Part shown: piece after piece, positions 20,215-27,900 of the stretch
How positions within the stretch are numbered: the stretch's first letter is position 1
Layout of the letters: the number at the start of each line of letters is the position of its first letter
Source of the DNA: Gemmatimonadota bacterium
GTDB taxonomy: Bacteria; Gemmatimonadota; Gemmatimonadetes; Gemmatimonadales; Gemmatimonadaceae
DNA length: 64,000 nucleotides
NCBI GenBank assembly: GCA_016704465.1
Contig: JADJAD010000001.1
Coordinates: 620,001-684,000 of the forward strand
Direction: 5' to 3'
Position numbers and translations under genes: made by a program
The notes under the pieces: generated by a model
What the model was told of the DNA's origin: nothing
Database searches by the model: none
The model's input: the letters and a program-made list of their open reading frames with translations, nothing else

Positions 20215-20247
20215 GACGCACCATGGACGACGCACCATGGACGACGC
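20215..20247. repeat. 14-bp direct repeat, 2.4 copies, with nested palindromes
   Basis: GACGCACCATGGAC occurs at 20215-20228 and again at 20229-20242, followed by GACGC. Each unit contains the palindrome CCATGG, and TGGTGC-GAC-GCACCA (20209-20223) forms an inverted repeat across the first unit. It lies in the gap between the HD-GYP start and the second GMC module, which are divergent, so it could be a regulator site. Confidence 0.6.
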
Positions 20248-20333
20248 TGGCGCGCGACGTGTTGCAGCCACGGGTTACGCCTCGTAGTTTGTCGCCGCTT
20301 GCCGGGCGTGCCGTGCACCCAAGGGGACTTTGC

Positions 20334-20797
20334 ATGAGCGGAACGGTCTTGGCTCCGGTGCAAGCGACGTTTCGGGCGGTGGCGGACACGGTGGTTCCAG
20401 AAGCAGCGTCGCTCGGCCCGGAGAAATGGCGGGAAGTGCAGGATGTGGTCGAGTCTGCGCTCGCAGCGCGCTCCGAGGCGCTGCGTCGGCAGCTGGTCAT
20501 CTTTCTGCGCCTCATCGAATACCTCCCCCTGCTGCGGCACCTGCGCCGCTTCTCGCGGCTGTCGCAGCCCGCGCGCACCGCGCTGCTGGCGCGGCTCGAG
20601 TCGTCGCGATTCCTCGTGCTGCGGCGCGGCTTCGGGGGCTGCGCACCTTGGTCCTGCTCGGCTACTACACGCGCGACGACGTGCAGGGGGCGCTCGGGTA
20701 CCGGCCGCACGCCGAGGGGTGGAACGCGCGCCGAACCACCGCCGAGATGCGCGCCGCCGCCGCTGAGCCGTTCGGCGAGGAGGATCAGGGTGCCTGA
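20334..20797 (+). pseudogene. Frameshifted gluconate 2-dehydrogenase subunit 3-like protein
   Basis: A small-subunit gene for the GMC enzyme that follows. Frame 1 starts at ATG 20334 (MSGTVLAPVQATFRAVADT), preceded by AAGGGG, and reads LARLESSRFLVLRRGF. After a run of five G (20634-20638) the family-like sequence continues one base out of phase as GLRTLVLLGYYTRDDVQ and ends at TGA 20795-20797. Restoring one base in the G run joins the halves into a protein of about 154 residues. The unshifted frame instead continues as arginine-rich noise to 20888. The cause may be a true mutation or an error in a homopolymer. Unlike the first module, no signal peptide is present. Confidence 0.8.
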
Positions 20798-20881
20798 CGC
20801 GGCCGGTCGTGTCGCCGACGTAGGCGCTTCGGGCGACTCATCACGCACGTGCCCGTCCGACCGCCGCCACCCAGGTCGGCC

Positions 20882-22381
20882 ATGCTGACCCACGAGTACG
20901 ACATCGTCATCGTCGGCTCGGGGGCGGGGGGAGGGACGGTGGCGCAGGAACTGGCGCCGATGGTCGCGCAGGGGGCACGCATCCTCGTGCTCGAGCAGGG
21001 GGCCAGGCTCGAGGAATACGAGTACACCGGGCGCGAGCTGGAGATGTCGAGCGCGCTCTACCACGACGGCGGTGGATTCCTCACCGCCGACGGGACCATG
21101 ACGCTCGCCTTCGGCCGCGCGTACGGTGGCTCCACGGTGGTCTACACGGGCACGTCGCTGGTCGCCCCCGACCGTGTCATTCGCGAGTGGTGCGTCGCCG
21201 GGCTCGACCACGCCGATATCGAGCGGCGCTCGCACAAGTTCATGGCCCAGAACGACGTGCACTTCCTGCCACGCGTCCTGCTCAACGACAACAACAAGCG
21301 CTTCGTCACCGGGTGCGCCCGCATCGGCGTCAAGGCCGAGCAGTTCCCGCTCAACCTTCGCGGCTGCAAGGGATCTTCGTTATGCAACCTCGGCTGCCCC
21401 AACTCGGCAAAAATGGGTACACACCGGGTGCAGCTGCCGAACGCCGAGCGTGCCGGCGTCGAGGTCGTGACGCGGGCCGAGGCGCTGCGACTGGAGGAGC
21501 GGGCGGTGGTGGTGCGCGTGCACGACAAGCGCCCCGACGACAAGGGACTGCCGTCGGCGTGGAGCCCCGGCGACCACCACATCTCCGCGCGCCTGGTTGT
21601 GCTGTGCGGCGGGAGCATCGGGACCAGCGCCCTGCTCCTGCGCTCCCCGGTCACCAGCGGCATTCCCCGTGTGGGCGAACGCTTCACCTGCCATCCCGCA
21701 CACATCCTGGTCGCCGAGCACGAGCACGACATCACCAACGACGTGGGGCACCCCAAGAGCTACTACGTCGATCGCGCCGAACACGACGGCTTTGTGCTCG
21801 AGACGTGCATGTACTTCCCGTTCACGACCGCCAAGAACCTGACCGGCTTCGGCGAGGGCCACAGCGCCCTCATGCGCGCCTTTCCCCGCCTTCAAATGAT
21901 CCTGGTGCTGGCCTGCGACAAGGCGGTGGCCGGCAACCGGATTGCGATCGATGCCGCCGGGAAGCCGGTCGTCCACTACGCGTTCACCCCCGACGTGGTG
22001 CGTTCGATGGTCTCGGCGACCCGGATGAGCGCGCGCATCTTTTTCGCAGCTGGCGCCCTCCGGGTGCACGCCCCCTCCGCCGCCCCACCACTCATCGAGC
22101 GCGACCAGGCCTATCGGCTGGACGATCTCATCGTCGAGCGAAATTTCCTCCCCGGACGCATCTCCATCTCGGCGGCCCATCTCATGGGCGGCTGCGCCAT
22201 GGGCGCCGAGGGGAGCGCGGTCACCGACTCACGCGGACGGGTCCATGGCGTGCCGTGGCTGCGCGTGGCCGACAGTTCGCTCTTCCCCGACTCGGTCGAG
22301 ATCAATCCGTACCTGACCGTGATGGCGCTCGCCGACCGTGTGGCCGAGGGGATCCGTGACGACTGGGGAGCGTCGTCGTGA
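20882..22381 (+). CDS. GMC-family FAD dehydrogenase with Fe-S cysteine triad, second module
   Basis: A 499-residue GMC oxidoreductase starting at ATG 20882 (MLTHEYDIVIVGSGAGGG), where the FAD motif falls at the usual distance from the start; GTG 20849 would add 11 proline-rich residues. FGRAYGGSTVVYTG follows the FAD motif. Cys162, Cys168 and Cys172 form C-x5-C-x3-C, as in the first GMC gene, consistent with a 3Fe-4S cluster. The C-terminal part has AAHLMGGCAMG and DSVEINPYLTVMALADRVAEG. It is 84 bases downstream of the frameshifted small subunit. The substrate is unknown, and cytoplasmic location is likely given the lack of a Tat signal in the pair. Confidence 0.88.
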   Translation: MLTHEYDIVIVGSGAGGGTVAQELAPMVAQGARILVLEQGARLEEYEYTGRELEMSSALYHDGGGFLTADGTMTLAFGRAYGGSTVVYTGTSLVAPDRVIREWCVAGLDHADIERRSHKFMAQNDVHFLPRVLLNDNNKRFVTGCARIGVKAEQFPLNLRGCKGSSLCNLGCPNSAKMGTHRVQLPNAERAGVEVVTRAEALRLEERAVVVRVHDKRPDDKGLPSAWSPGDHHISARLVVLCGGSIGTSALLLRSPVTSGIPRVGERFTCHPAHILVAEHEHDITNDVGHPKSYYVDRAEHDGFVLETCMYFPFTTAKNLTGFGEGHSALMRAFPRLQMILVLACDKAVAGNRIAIDAAGKPVVHYAFTPDVVRSMVSATRMSARIFFAAGALRVHAPSAAPPLIERDQAYRLDDLIVERNFLPGRISISAAHLMGGCAMGAEGSAVTDSRGRVHGVPWLRVADSSLFPDSVEINPYLTVMALADRVAEGIRDDWGASS

Positions 22382-22486
22382 GCGCGTGCTGAGCGCGCGG
22401 TGAACGTCTCAGATCACGCGCAGTGGGCAGGCGGTGCGCTGTTTCCGGGCGTTGGAGCGACCAGCGCTCGCTCGCGCCCGATGGCG

Positions 22487-22876
22487 TCACGGCCGTTCCC
22501 GGTGCAACGGCGTGCCATAATCGCCCGAGTCGATCGGCGTCAGGGTGTGCGTCGGGCCGGTGTAGGCGTACACCCACGCATCCTCGGGCTCTCCCCCGTC
22601 CACGACAACACTCGCCTTGCAGCGCCGATAGCCTCCACCCTCGTAGTCGTCGAGCGCGGTCAGCATGCCATCGGCGTAGATGAGGGGGATGTCGTACAGC
22701 TCACCGTGCACCCGTCCGTTGTCCGACAGCACCAGCCCGGGGTACCAGTCCACTCGGTACAGGACCCCCGGCACGCTGGCGTTGCCGAGACAGGTCGCGG
22801 CTTCCAGCAGCGGGTGTGATTTCCCCTTGGCGTCACGCCGCAGGGATCCATAGACAAACAGTCGTACGGCCGACAT
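22487..22876 (-). CDS. Gamma-glutamylcyclotransferase-like (AIG2/GGCT fold) protein
   Basis: A 129-residue protein with the family opening RLFVYGSLRRDAKGKSHPLL, the GVLYRVDWYPGLVLSD strand and GELYDIPLIYADGMLTALDDYEGGGY, which holds the expected catalytic Glu/Asp region. The start ATG 22876 (MSAVRLFVYGSL) puts YGSL at the normal distance. Such enzymes cleave gamma-glutamyl amides to 5-oxoproline or act on related isopeptides; the exact substrate is not predictable. It converges on the second GMC gene. Confidence 0.85.
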   Translation of the reverse strand: MSAVRLFVYGSLRRDAKGKSHPLLEAATCLGNASVPGVLYRVDWYPGLVLSDNGRVHGELYDIPLIYADGMLTALDDYEGGGYRRCKASVVVDGGEPEDAWVYAYTGPTHTLTPIDSGDYGTPLHRERP

Positions 22877-22977
22877 GTGGCTCGCTCCCGGGTACTGGTG
22901 CGCGCGGAATTTGGCCGTCAAACGACCGACCCGCCAGTTCGCCCGCGCCCACCGCACCGACCTCGGTCGTCAGCATC

Positions 22978-22996
22978 GAGCACGCGCAGCGTGCTC
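22978..22996. repeat. Perfect 8-bp hairpin downstream of hicA
   Basis: GAGCACGC (22978-22985) and GCGTGCTC (22989-22996) form a perfect stem with a 3-base GCA loop. It lies 82 bases past the end of hicA and could terminate it, although there is no T tract. The rest of the 200-base gap 22877-23078 shows no gene. Confidence 0.55.
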
Positions 22997-23078
22997 TCAC
23001 AGACGTCACGCGACTCGGCGATGGTGCCGTCCGCCAACTCGATCTACCGCGCGTCGGTATCGGTGAAGCAGGTGACGC

Positions 23079-23327
23079 TCACGGCTCGAAGAGGGCCGCG
23101 ATGACGCTGCGCTTGTCCATCTTGAGATGTCCGGCTACGTCGGCGAGGATGCTCGCCATCGTACCTACTCGCAGGATCCCGAGATCGGGGATCGTTACGT
23201 GTTGCTCGCCGCCTTGCTGCGTCGTGAGCCGTATGTGGCTCCCAGTCTCGCGGGTCACAGCGTAGTCGAAGCGGCGCAACGCATGCGCGAGATCGCGGCC
23301 GGACAGGTCCCTCGGCAGGCGGACCAT
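23079..23327 (-). CDS. hicA: HicA-family toxin (YcfA-like)
   Basis: An 82-residue protein with the HicA/YcfA double-stranded RNA-binding-like fold: LSGRDLAHALRRFDY, then GSHIRLTT with the conserved GSHxxL, in which the His is the expected catalytic residue, and ending LRVGTMASILADVAGHLKM. HicA toxins cleave mRNA and are neutralised by HicB. The ATG follows the hicB stop with no gap (TAG then ATG), so expression is coupled. The antitoxin comes first, an order known for part of the family. Whether the pair is active cannot be told from sequence. Confidence 0.8.
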   Translation of the reverse strand: MVRLPRDLSGRDLAHALRRFDYAVTRETGSHIRLTTQQGGEQHVTIPDLGILRVGTMASILADVAGHLKMDKRSVIAALFEP

Positions 23328-23540
23328 CTACGCGGCGATGACTTCGTCGTGCACGAGGTGCAGACGGATCGCTTTCGGGCGGTGCGCGTTGTCCTCGTCG
23401 AAGTGGCATCGCACCGCGTAACGCACCATCTCGCGCAGCTCGGCGAGCGTGTCCGCTTCGGTCGTGATCGACGCCTCCACGGCGTGCGCCGTGTACCCCC
23501 CTTCCGGCGATTCGTCGACGATAAACAGGATTTCTGTCAT
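23328..23540 (-). CDS. hicB: HicB-like antitoxin, short form
   Basis: A 70-residue protein (MTEILFIVDESPEGGYTAHAV) with the HicB N-terminal fold: EASITTEADTLAELREMVRYAVRCHF resembles the family segment in which an extended strand is followed by a helix. It lacks the C-terminal ribbon-helix-helix or HTH DNA-binding domain found in longer HicB proteins, so self-regulation by DNA binding would need a partner. It directly precedes hicA on the minus strand. I rate it as a probable HicB rather than certain, because the family is short and variable. Confidence 0.75.
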   Translation of the reverse strand: MTEILFIVDESPEGGYTAHAVEASITTEADTLAELREMVRYAVRCHFDEDNAHRPKAIRLHLVHDEVIAA

Positions 23541-23662
23541 GGGCGCTCCGGGGTGGTGCGTTGGCGCTGACTGTTCAAATCTAGCGGCGGCCTTCCGGCG
23601 TGCGCGAGCGAGCCACGTCGCGAGCTCAATGCACGCCAGAGAGATCCTGCTGCGGGAGGTTG

Positions 23663-23681
23663 CCTGTGCTTGCAGCACAGG
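23663..23681. repeat. Perfect 8-bp hairpin upstream of hicB
   Basis: CCTGTGCT (23663-23670) pairs with AGCACAGG (23674-23681) around a TGC loop. It lies between the start of hicB and the promoter of the cupin operon, on the opposite side of hicBA from the 22978 hairpin. It may insulate the two divergent units. No gene is seen in 23541-23744. Confidence 0.55.
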
Positions 23682-23744
23682 TAGGGTGCGGCGGCGGGTG
23701 ACCCGCTCTCGAGACTGGTACGGCGCCAGATGCCACCAGCGAAT

Positions 23745-23772
23745 TTGACACGAGGTCGAGAATCGCTATACT
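23745..23772 (+). promoter_or_regulatory. Sigma70-type promoter of the cupin-TetR operon
   Basis: TTGACA (23745-23750) and TATACT (23767-23772) are separated by 16 bases. This is the best consensus promoter in the window, and it points into the cupin gene 58 bases downstream of the -10. The TetR-type operator begins 6 bases after the -10, so it covers the expected transcription start. Confidence 0.85.
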
Positions 23773-23778
23773 TGGGCC

Positions 23779-23798
23779 ACTAGACCAATCGGTCTAGT
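23779..23798. promoter_or_regulatory. NemR/TetR-type operator palindrome
   Basis: An 8-bp inverted repeat, ACTAGACC and GGTCTAGT, separated by AATC. Its core TAGACC-N4-GGTCTA (23781-23796) matches the box described for E. coli NemR and relatives. It sits immediately after the -10, an arrangement that would block transcription start. The TetR gene of the same operon is the obvious ligand, making the operon self-repressed. Confidence 0.85.
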
Positions 23799-23830
23799 AC
23801 CAGAGCTTCCGCATTCAACGTAGGTTGCAC

Positions 23831-24220
23831 ATGCGCGTCGCCAAAGAGCCCGTTGCGGTCCAGATGCAGATTCCCGGCGTCACGATTCGTCAGCAGAAAG
23901 GCTTCGGAAGCGTCAGCGGGTACAGTGAAATAAGTGGAGAGTATTTCACGCTGGCCGCCGGCGTGGACACCACGCCACTCTTCATTGGTCTCGAAAGCGA
24001 CCGCTGCCAGTGTCCCCATTGGGGGTTCGTGCTGCGGGGACGGATCACGACCACTGACGCGGCTGGCGGCGCGGAGACGGTGCACCCGCACGATCTGTTC
24101 TACTGGCCGCCCGGGCACAACGTACGGGTCGACGAGGACGCAGAGATTATCATGTTCAGCCCCCAGCGAGAGCACAGCCACGTGATCAATCACATGCTCG
24201 ACAAGGTTTCCGCGCACTGA
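23831..24220 (+). CDS. Cupin-fold protein under TetR control
   Basis: A 129-residue single-domain cupin starting at ATG 23831 (MRVAKEPVAVQMQIPG). The middle has CQCPHWGFVLRGRITTTDA and the second motif HPHDLFYWPPGHNVRVDEDAEIIMFSP, so the metal-binding His residues are largely present. It is the first gene after the operator, and its stop overlaps the likely start of the TetR gene. A role in detoxifying or binding the small molecule sensed by the regulator is plausible, but the reaction is unknown. Confidence 0.8.
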   Translation: MRVAKEPVAVQMQIPGVTIRQQKGFGSVSGYSEISGEYFTLAAGVDTTPLFIGLESDRCQCPHWGFVLRGRITTTDAAGGAETVHPHDLFYWPPGHNVRVDEDAEIIMFSPQREHSHVINHMLDKVSAH

Positions 24221-24834
24221 TCCCTACAAACGCCACCAAGCAGCGCCTGCTGGATGCCGGCTTGCAGCTGCTCCTCGAACACGGCTATCACGGGCTCGGC
24301 ATTCAAGCGCTGTTGCAGGCGTCCGACGCGCCCAAGGGTTCGTTCTATCACCACTTCAAGGACAAGGAGGACTTCGCCCTCCGTGTCATTGATCAGTACA
24401 TGGTGCACGTGCACCGAGGGCTCGACGCTTGCCTTGACGATCACGACCGCGCGCCGCTCGAGCGCATACGCGCCTTCTTCGAGAAGACGTCGCACAGCTA
24501 TCGCGAAGAAGGCTACATGGGGTGTCTTCTCGGTGGCCTCGGTCAGGAACTCTCAGGCGTGAATGCCATTTTTCGCCACAAGATCGAAGGGTGCTTCTCG
24601 GAGATCGCTTCGCGAACCGCGTTGTGCCTCAGCGAGGCACAGGCTCGTGGCGATATCCCCGCCGACGCCGACGTTCAGGGCATGGCGAGCCTGCTCGTGG
24701 ATTGCTGGGAAGGTGCCGCCTTGCGGAGCAGGTTACGTGGGGACGGCGTGCCGCTCACGACGATGCTCGACTTCTATTTCAGCGCGGCCACCGCGCGCGT
24801 CAGGCTGTCCGGAACGCCTGGCAGCGCTCCTTGA
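24217..24834 (+). CDS. TetR-family repressor, NemR/AcuR-like
   Basis: A repressor of about 205 residues. The N-terminal HTH reads NATKQRLLDAGLQLLLEHGYHGLG then APKGSFYHHFKDKEDF, a NemR/AcuR-like recognition helix. The middle has GCLLGGLGQEL, similar to the segment that carries the redox-sensing cysteine of NemR. There is no ATG or GTG that keeps the whole first helix: the frame offers CTG 24217 (overlapping the cupin TGA as CTGA), with AAGG about 10 bases upstream, or TTG 24262, which would remove the first 15 residues. I use the CTG because homology starts there. It probably binds the palindrome at 23779-23798 and senses a reactive electrophile; the sensing role is inference. Confidence 0.75.
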   Translation: MIPTNATKQRLLDAGLQLLLEHGYHGLGIQALLQASDAPKGSFYHHFKDKEDFALRVIDQYMVHVHRGLDACLDDHDRAPLERIRAFFEKTSHSYREEGYMGCLLGGLGQELSGVNAIFRHKIEGCFSEIASRTALCLSEAQARGDIPADADVQGMASLLVDCWEGAALRSRLRGDGVPLTTMLDFYFSAATARVRLSGTPGSAP

Positions 24835-24870
24835 ACTCCCCCCGCTACACCCCCGCCCCCCTTCACCACC

Positions 24871-24923
24871 CCCGCCCACTTCCGCGCCACCTCAGCCGCC
24901 CGCGCCACCACCCCCTCGATGCG
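24871..24923 (-). repeat. 53-bp direct repeat / gene relic, copy 1
   Basis: This stretch matches 30554-30606 at about 49 of 53 bases in the same orientation. On the minus strand it encodes RIEGVVARAAEVARKWAG, the counterpart of the C-terminus of the lipoprotein gene at 30511-31086. No other part of that gene is present here, so it is a fragment. The two copies bracket the block 24975-30457. Confidence 0.8.
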
Positions 24924-24974
24924 GGCACTCACCATGCGAATACGATAGCGCGGGTGGAGTTGCCGTAGCTCGGT

Positions 24975-27900
24975 TCACGTGAGCGCCACCGCCGGCTCCA
25001 GCGATACAGCCACGTGCTCCTGCACCCGCCCCGTGCGCTCGAGTTTCCCCCACCCAGGCGCCCGTCCGCGCAGCGCCGCGCGCATCGCCTTCACCAGCGC
25101 GAGGTACAGGACCTGTCGATAGGCCACGCGTTGCAGCGGGACGAGCGCCGCGTGCGCGACCCTCTCCCCCGGCTCGAAGGCGAGACCCAGGAGCGCGGTC
25201 ACGGTATCGATGAGCAGAAAGAGGCCGTACAGCGCCAGCACGGGCGCCGCGTGCCCCCACGCGGCATGGGTGCCGAGTGCTGGCGCCTCGAGCGCAAACC
25301 GACCGAGCGTCGCCAGCAGCGCCAGGTCGGCAGCCGGTGCCAGCAACGGGAAGAAGAGCTGGAACAGCAGGATGTTCGGCAGCCCGATCATCCCCAGCGC
25401 CCCCGCGTCGCGGCGCAGCAAGGCGTCGCGATGCTTCCACGCGCACTGCAGCGTGCCAAAGCTCCATCGAAAGCGCTGGGTCAACAGGGCTCCCAGCGTC
25501 TCCGGCGCCTCGGTGCGGGCGATGGCGCGGTCGGCCAACGCGATGCGATGACCGTGGCGCAGGAGCGTGAGCGTGAGATCCTGGTCCTCAGACATCGTGT
25601 CGCGCTGAAAGCCGCCGACCGCCTGAATGGCCGACCGGCGCCAGGCGCCGATCGCCCCCGGCACCACCGTGATGCAGTTCAGCGTCACGAAGGCGCGCCG
25701 GTCGAGGTTCTGGCTCGTCACGTACTCCACCGCCTGCCAGCGCGTGACCAGGTTCACGCGATTGCCAACCTTGGCATTGCCGGCGACCGCCCCCACCCGC
25801 ACATCGGCGAGCGGGCGCACCAGGTGCAGGATCGCATCGGGATCCAGCAACGTGTCGGCATCGATCACGACGATGACATCACCCTGCGCCTCGGCGATGC
25901 CGTAGTTGAGGGCGGCGGCCTTCCCGCCGTTCGGTTGGCGCAGCACCCGCAGGCGCGCATCGCTCGAGGCGTGACGGGCGTGGTCGCTGGTGTCGTCGGT
26001 CGAGCCATCGTCGATGATGAGCAGCTCGAGCGAGGGATACTGCTGGGCGAGCACCGAGCGAATCGTCCGCGCGATGATCTCGCCTTCGTTGTACGCAGGG
26101 ACGAGCACCGACACTGGCGGGCGATAGCTGGCATCGCGCCCGCGGCGGGCGTAGCGCGGGATGAACCGTTGCGCCGCCGCCAGCCCGCCAATCAGGATCA
26201 GTCGCAGGAGCCCCATCACCAGGGCGACGGCAAAGACGGTGACCAGCACCGCTTCGCCGGCGTTCGCCAGCCGCAACGCCACGAGCAGCAGGGCGCGATG
26301 CGGCGCCTCGCTGGCCGGCGCCACCGTCATCCCCTCGCTCAGCGGCACGTTGAGGAGCTGGGCCACGGTCGACAGCTCATAGCCCGCAGCGCGCAACGAG
26401 TCGACCAGCGGACCGACGGCCGCAACCGTCGGCGACCGATCCCCACCCGCGTCGTGCAGCAGGATGATGCGCCCGGCCCCCCGCCGCACACCGCGCATGG
26501 CCGTCGCCACGATGGCCTGCGCGTCGGTCTCGAACCAGTCCTTCGTGTCCACCTCCAGCCCCGCGACCCGGTAACCGAGCGCTCCGGCCACCGCCATCGG
26601 CCGCAGGCTCTCCTCGGTCGCCGGACGCGCATCGCCGATGTACGGCGGACGAAACAGCAGGGGACGACGACCGGTCACCGCCTCGATCACCTGACCGGTG
26701 GCGGCCAGCTCCCGGCGAATGGCCGCGTCGCTCAACCCCGACAGGTCGGCATGACTCCACGAGTGATTGCCGATCTCGTGTCCCTCGTCGGCCAGCCGGC
26801 GCGCCAGGGCCGGCAGGTGTTGCACCTGTCGGCCAACCACGAAGAAGCTGCCGACCGCGCCGTGCGCCTCGAGCGAATCGAGGATCAAGGCGGTGAAGTC
26901 GGGATCGGGGCCGTCATCGAACGTCAGCGCCACGCGCGTGGCATGCGCCCCCCCGCGCGACACGACGTAGCCACCCGGCGGGCGGGCCAGCATCTCGGCC
27001 ACGATGAAGCCGGCGGTATCCATGGTCAGTGTGCGCTCACCCGTGCCATGGTACGCCTCCACCGCCAGCACCTCGCCCTCGCCGGTGGTCACGGCGACGC
27101 CGTTATCGGGGAGCCTGCGCAGCGAATCTACGCTCCCCCGCATCCCGCCCCGCTCCAGCACTCGCCAGAGCGTCGCATCGTCACTCCCCAAGCGCCAGAA
27201 TGCCACACCGGCCGCTCCCGTCGCCAACGATGCGCGCGTCTGGTTCCAGGCGGTGACCGCGTCGAGGTACCAGACGCTGTGGGTCACCCCGTTCGCATCG
27301 CGCCACTCGGCCGACGGATTGCGCGTCGCGGTGCCGAAGGCGGGGCCGCCAACGGCGCCGCGCCCCAGCGCCATCGCCTCACTCACGCTGACCGTCATCC
27401 CTTCGGGGCGGTCAGAGCGCCAGTGATAACCGTACTGCCCCAACCCCACGAGCAGCTTGTGCGCGGGCACCTCACTCGTCACCGCGTCGAGCGTTGCCGC
27501 GAACCACGGCGCACTCGCCACCGGGCCGGGGGCATTGTCGGCCGAATGCTCGTCGTAGAGCATCGGGATGAGGTAGTCCACCGCTTCGCCATAGAGTCGC
27601 AGCGGATAGCCGTCGCCCTCGCTGACCGGGACGGCGACCGAGAGCACGACGCCGTCAGAAGCGAGCGCCGCGCGCAGCTCGCCGAGGAAGGCCAGCACCT
27701 GGGGGTGCGCATCGGGCGGGACCAGCTCGAAGTCGATCGTGATGCCCTGCAGTCCGTGCGTGCGTACAGCAGCCGTCAGCTGCATCACGGCGTGCTGTCG
27801 CCGCGCCGGCGTGGCGACCACCGTCGACACCAGCGCCGAATCGAAGCCGGTGCGCCCGTAGTTGGTCAGCATGAGGTGCACCGCCACCGCTCGGCGCCGG

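Noticed and set aside
23825..23830. TTG start six bases before the cupin ATG
   Set aside because: ATG at 23831 is in frame, stronger, and family length does not need the extra residues.
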